Shown here one piece after another: positions 53,157-56,081 of a DNA stretch of 56,081 nucleotides. The notes under the pieces are model-generated. The model made no database searches and was not told the origin of the DNA. It saw nothing but the letters and a program-made list of their open reading frames with translations. Every line of letters begins with the position of its first letter. The stretch's first letter is position 1. The DNA is from Bacteroides sp. (GTDB taxonomy: Bacteria > Bacteroidota > Bacteroidia > Bacteroidales > Bacteroidaceae), in assembly GCA_015060765.1 (NCBI GenBank), contig SUXW01000021.1, positions 1 through 56,081 of the forward strand, given 5' to 3'. The position numbers and the translations under genes are program-made.

Positions 53157-54980
53157 ATGATGAAAAATAGATTGTTCCTATTATTATCGTTAGCATTAAT
53201 TTTATCGTTGACTGCTTGTTCCGATGATGATCCTTCTACAATTTCGGAACCTACACCAGAAGTTCCACAAGAACCCGAACCGAACCCTGAACCAAACCCT
53301 GAACCATCTCCAACATTGAGGTTATTAAAAGGGGAAGTGATTGGTTCTGAATGGTCGGTAGATTATTCCAATAATAGTAAATCCAATCAAATAAATACAA
53401 AAATCAATGTGTTTGATGGCAATTTTAATACTTATTTTGCTTCATATGAGCGGTCAGGAACATGGGTTGGTCTCGATCTAGGTGAGAAATACATCATAAA
53501 AAAAATAGGTTATTCGCCTCGAATAACCCAAAAACATCGTGTACAGTTGGCGATTATCGAAGGTGCTAACAAATCAGATTTTAGTGATGCGTTGCCTCTT
53601 TATTTAATTAAGAAAGAAGGTGTAGAATACGAGATGAATTATGCCGAGGTGAATTGTTCACGTGGTTTTCGTTATGTGCGCTATGTCTCTCCAAATGATG
53701 TCCGATGTAACTTGGCCGAATTGGAATTTTATGGCATCAAAGGAGAAGGAGACGATTCACAGCTTTATCAAGTAACTAATCTTCCTACATTGGTTATCAA
53801 TACAACTGGAGCACAAGATATTACTTCCAAAGAAAATGAAATACCTTCTTTGGTATATATAATCTCTGAAAATGGGACAAAACTTTTTTCTGCAGAAAAT
53901 ACAGGTGTACGTGGACGAGGCAATGCCAGTTGGCAATTTCCCAAGAAACCATATCGCTTGAAATTTAATAGTAAGCAACAACTGCTCGATGCGCCAGCCA
54001 AAGCTAAAAAATGGACATTAGTAAACAATTATGGCGATAAAACGTTGATGCGCAATATCCTAGCTTTCGAAATTAGCCGACGTATGCAGATGCATTATGT
54101 ACCCTATTGTCGACCAGTGGATGTCATTCTTAATGGAGAATATCGTGGATGCTATCAATTATGCGATCAAGTAGAAGTAAACAAAAATCGCATAAATATC
54201 ACAGAAATGGAACCTGAAGATATTCAAATGCCCCAATTGAGTGGAGGATATCATGTTGAGATTGATTCGTATGCTTGGGGAGAAAAGTCTTATTTCGTTT
54301 CCAATAGGGGAGTACCTGTTACCATTAAGTCACCTGACGAAGACGATATTGTTAAGCAGCAAAGAGAGTACATTACGGATTACTTCAATAAAATGGAAAG
54401 TGCAGTCTTTGCTAATAACTATGCTGACGAATTGGAGGGCTATCGTAAATATCTCAATTTGGAAAGTTTTTTACGCTATTTTATGGTGGAAGAGTTGTGT
54501 GGTAATCCCGATACATTTTGGAGTGTGCACATGACTAAAGATCGGAATAGCGAACAGTTTGTTGTAGGCCCAGCATGGGACTTTGATATCGCTTTCGATA
54601 ATGAAAAACGTGCTTATCCGACCGATAAGTATAATGATTTTCTTTATACCACTTACGTAAATATTGCTAGTGAAACCGTTCGTCAAATGGCGAATGTTAT
54701 TGTGAAACAAGATGTCGAAGCCCGTAAACAATTAGTGAAAATGTGGAAAAAAGCACGCATGGAACAGGGGATAGATGTTGCATCTTTGTTGAATTACATT
54801 GATCAAACAGCACAGCTTCTGAATGAGTCTCAAGCCTTGAATTTTCTTCGTTGGAAAATTTTAAATCAGAAGGTGCATGAAAATCCGCAAGCGGCCGGTT
54901 CATACGAAGGTGAATTGAAAGTGCTGAAAAATTATATCACTAAACGTGTCCCTAAATTGGATGTATTGATTGGCGAGTAA
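53157..54980 (+). CDS. CotH-kinase family lipoprotein with a discoidin-like domain
   Basis: A lipoprotein signal ends at the cysteine in LILSLTACSDDD. A Pro/Glu/Asn-rich linker with tandem NPEP repeats (residues about 35-58) leads to an F5/8 type C (discoidin-like) domain, about residues 60-200, with FDGNFNTYFASYERSGTWVG and FRYVRYVSPNDVRCNLAELE. The C-terminal 400 residues are the CotH kinase domain, with RGRGNASWQFPKKPYRLKF, RNILAFEISRRMQMHY, and the catalytic-loop-like WDFDIAF. CotH proteins are atypical secreted kinases. The substrate is unknown. Confidence 0.9.
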   Translation: MMKNRLFLLLSLALILSLTACSDDDPSTISEPTPEVPQEPEPNPEPNPEPSPTLRLLKGEVIGSEWSVDYSNNSKSNQINTKINVFDGNFNTYFASYERSGTWVGLDLGEKYIIKKIGYSPRITQKHRVQLAIIEGANKSDFSDALPLYLIKKEGVEYEMNYAEVNCSRGFRYVRYVSPNDVRCNLAELEFYGIKGEGDDSQLYQVTNLPTLVINTTGAQDITSKENEIPSLVYIISENGTKLFSAENTGVRGRGNASWQFPKKPYRLKFNSKQQLLDAPAKAKKWTLVNNYGDKTLMRNILAFEISRRMQMHYVPYCRPVDVILNGEYRGCYQLCDQVEVNKNRINITEMEPEDIQMPQLSGGYHVEIDSYAWGEKSYFVSNRGVPVTIKSPDEDDIVKQQREYITDYFNKMESAVFANNYADELEGYRKYLNLESFLRYFMVEELCGNPDTFWSVHMTKDRNSEQFVVGPAWDFDIAFDNEKRAYPTDKYNDFLYTTYVNIASETVRQMANVIVKQDVEARKQLVKMWKKARMEQGIDVASLLNYIDQTAQLLNESQALNFLRWKILNQKVHENPQAAGSYEGELKVLKNYITKRVPKLDVLIGE

Positions 54981-55029
54981 TTGTATTGTTATACATGGCG
55001 CTGTTATATTATCTATAGAACTTCGATTT

Positions 55030-55340
55030 TCATGCCACTCTTGCAACAAGCTTTTAATTCATTGTAAATCATAGTAAATATGGTGGCAAGAGTCTTGCAA
55101 CGTCTTGTCACTCTTGCCACACGTGAAAATTGTCCGTATCTTCTGTTAAAAAGATACGTATCTTTTGGGCAAACAATACGTATCTTTTGATCAAACAATA
55201 CGTATGTTATTCAACATTCTTTTGGATGAAATTCAGACGAAATTCATTTTGTTGCAAGAGTTGCAAGACGTTGCGAGGCTCTTGCCACATTATTTTGTTG
55301 GGAGTCAAATTGTTAGCTTCCTGTTGCAAGAGTGGCATGA
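55030..55340. repeat. Structured element C (311 bp, terminal inverted repeats)
   Basis: The ends are a perfect 19-bp inverted repeat: TCATGCCACTCTTGCAACA at 55030-55048 and its complement at 55322-55340. Inside, an ACTCTTGCCAC-like motif recurs: reverse at 55083-55093, forward at 55110-55120, two reverse copies in tandem at 55251-55269, and forward at 55279-55288. Four 22-bp units fill 55132-55219. Order, orientation and spacing equal those of element A (9849-10156) within a few bases, with a quite different motif sequence. It is not a known insertion sequence to me and has no coding capacity. Confidence 0.82.
55132..55219. repeat. Four 22-bp palindromic units in element C
   Basis: Units start at 55132, 55154, 55176 and 55198. 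The last three carry the palindrome ATACGTAT; the first is a diverged GTCCGTAT. Unit 2 extends to an 18-bp perfect palindrome (AAAAGATACGTATCTTTT), and the spacers of units 2 and 3 are themselves palindromic (TTTGggCAAA, TTTGATCAAA). The 22-bp period and the number of units equal those of the array in element A, with no shared core sequence. Confidence 0.82.
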
Positions 55341-55454
55341 GGTATTTGTTAATCCTGAGGTGAGTAATTCATATATTGCAGCATTATGAACAAATTTCAT
55401 AAATAATTTTTAAAGTGATGAAAAATTTTGATTTTATAAGTATTAAGGATATAA

Positions 55455-55937
55455 TTATTCTGAAATTAGGTTTTTCTCTAATTCTATGCAAAAATCTCCG
55501 AATCCTTGATAATTACAATCGGTATGTGAAGAACTTATAGTATCCTTATTCAGTATAATATCAAAAAATTCAAAGAAAGTACACCCACTTTCATCTGTCC
55601 CAGTTGCTTTGTCGATTACATCTTTTTCAAAGGTCAAATATTTCTTTAGAGTTTTAGGTGAAACTTCGTAAACTCGTTTTTCTACAAGTTGCTTTCCGAT
55701 ACTTCTCCAACCGATTTCCACGTATAGGTCGCATCTCAGTGTTTTACTTTGATTGACATAATAAATGTTGTATGTTTCAGAGAATGGGCCATCTTCACAA
55801 TAATTCTTTTCATTGATAATTTTTAAAGTATCACCAGGAAGCAATTTCCCGATAAAAAGACTATCTTTCATCGTGTAGTTGCTATTATGCTGACAAGCCA
55901 TTAACAGGAAAGGAATAAAGTAAAGTAATGGTTTCAT
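55455..55937 (-). CDS. Small lipoprotein of unknown function
   Basis: A lipoprotein signal ends at Cys15 (LYFIPFLLMACQHN). The mature part, about 146 residues, has no domain I recognise; it contains a stretch ending with several Cys residues (SGCTFFEFF, HTDCNYQGFGDFC). The start codon at 55937 lies only 19 bases from the boundary of the right-hand IS30-family element, so the native promoter has probably been removed or replaced. It is convergent with the CotH gene across element C. Confidence 0.72.
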   Translation of the reverse strand: MKPLLYFIPFLLMACQHNSNYTMKDSLFIGKLLPGDTLKIINEKNYCEDGPFSETYNIYYVNQSKTLRCDLYVEIGWRSIGKQLVEKRVYEVSPKTLKKYLTFEKDVIDKATGTDESGCTFFEFFDIILNKDTISSSHTDCNYQGFGDFCIELEKNLISE

Positions 55938-55956
55938 AAATGTTCGTTTATTTTAC

Positions 55957-56081
55957 AGGCGAATTCAACTTGCAAATGCAATCGAATTCTAATTTGTTAA
56001 TATTGAATTAAATTTCTCATTTGGTGTGAGATAACCAAGCCTCTTTCTGGGTCTGTTGTTCAACTTGTTCTCAACCCAGGA
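55957..56081. mobile_element. Right IS30-family element end
   Basis: These 125 bases are the exact reverse complement of 1-125. They carry the terminal repeat (about 55957-55988) and the transposase C-terminus. Its 3' end faces into the window, as on the left, so the two copies are in inverted orientation. The outer end is missing, so a target-site duplication cannot be examined. Confidence 0.85.
55989..56081 (-). CDS. IS30-family transposase, C-terminal fragment (runs off the window)
   Basis: This is the same 30-residue transposase C-terminus as at 1-93, here on the reverse strand, ending at the stop codon whose complement is 55989-55991. It is the second copy of the same element type. Whether the complete gene is intact lies outside the window. 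Confidence 0.88.
   Translation of the reverse strand, partial: SWVENKLNNRPRKRLGYLTPNEKFNSILTN

Larger units (their letters stand above)
54981..55454. other. 474-bp stretch without a gene, holding structured element C
   Basis: The region lies between convergent genes and consists mainly of the structured element at 55030-55340. Short open frames of 60-77 codons cross it, but they follow the repeat structure and have no recognisable product or start signals. The rest is A/T-rich. Confidence 0.7.

Noticed and set aside
55130..55389. Overlapping short open frames (74-77 codons) inside element C
   Set aside because: They track the repeat structure, have no ribosome-binding site or known product, and change frame within the palindromic units.
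1..56081. The whole window as a composite transposon bounded by two IS30-family copies
   Set aside because: The interior is mainly core housekeeping genes in normal order. A contig break at a repeated element is much simpler, and target-site duplications cannot be examined.
1..56081. tRNA, rRNA and riboswitch genes
   Set aside because: Reading both strands for cloverleaf arms with a GTTC-type T-loop and for conserved riboswitch cores gave no candidate I could support; covariance-model searches were not possible here.

Overview
The window is a stretch of chromosome from a member of the order Bacteroidales, probably Bacteroidaceae (Bacteroides or Phocaeicola type). The evidence is a SusC/SusD pair, Bacteroidetes-only families (DUF4270, DUF5606, DUF6078), a long NusB of about 308 residues, a class III fructose-1,6-bisphosphatase, a sodium-pumping methylmalonyl-CoA decarboxylase operon, and many promoters of the Bacteroides type (TAnnTTTG, sometimes with TTTG 19-20 bases upstream). 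The species cannot be named from this sequence. Both window ends carry the same 125 bases in opposite orientation. Each is the 3' end of an IS30-family element, so the window is most likely a contig bounded by two copies of one insertion sequence.

Layout. 1-3567: nusB, yajC, a YbbR-like gene, coaE and a DUF5606 gene, all forward. 3620-9683: clpB, a DUF6621-like gene, a hemolysin III/PAQR protein, a YeiH-type exporter with an iron-sulfur-type flavoprotein, and rubredoxin. 9684-10714: a non-coding stretch holding a 308-bp structured repeat element, followed by a broken type I restriction R-subunit gene. 10715-18456: a small winged-helix protein, an MFS transporter, tatA-tatC-M23 peptidase-C69 dipeptidase, and phosphoglucomutase. 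18472-24690: a DUF4270 lipoprotein, a truncated glycogen-synthase-like protein, panC-panD, class III fbp and a small membrane protein. 24698-32303 (reverse): tex-nudC and the decarboxylase operon mce-mmdA-oadG-like-biotin carrier-mmdB. 32521-36567: a FemAB/GNAT-type transferase, a forward cluster (nitroreductase, Rossmann/DUF2520 protein, KdsC-like phosphatase, Maf), and a DoxX protein. 36732-48802: a carbohydrate region with GH27 alpha-galactosidase and GH2 beta-galactosidase on the forward strand, and SusC-SusD-GH9 on the reverse strand. 49178-55937: a membrane protein, a HerA-like ATPase, a carboxylesterase lipoprotein, a CotH-kinase lipoprotein, a second structured element of about 310 bp, and an orphan lipoprotein next to the right-hand insertion sequence.

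Most genes are ordinary core genes in compact operons. The decarboxylase operon would link methylmalonyl-CoA epimerisation and decarboxylation (propionate formation) to sodium export. The SusC/SusD/GH9/GH2/GH27 cluster would import and degrade a galactose-bearing glycan; no regulator for it lies in the window.

The most unusual finding is non-coding. The elements at 9849-10156 and 55030-55340 differ in sequence but share one design: the same length, 18-19-bp terminal inverted repeats, a short motif recurring in the same order and orientation, and a central block of four 22-bp units built around palindromes. A third array with the same 22-bp period lies at 32451-32516. Changed bases on one arm are matched by changes on the other arm, which points to selection for a folded or palindromic structure. 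I do not recognise this family.
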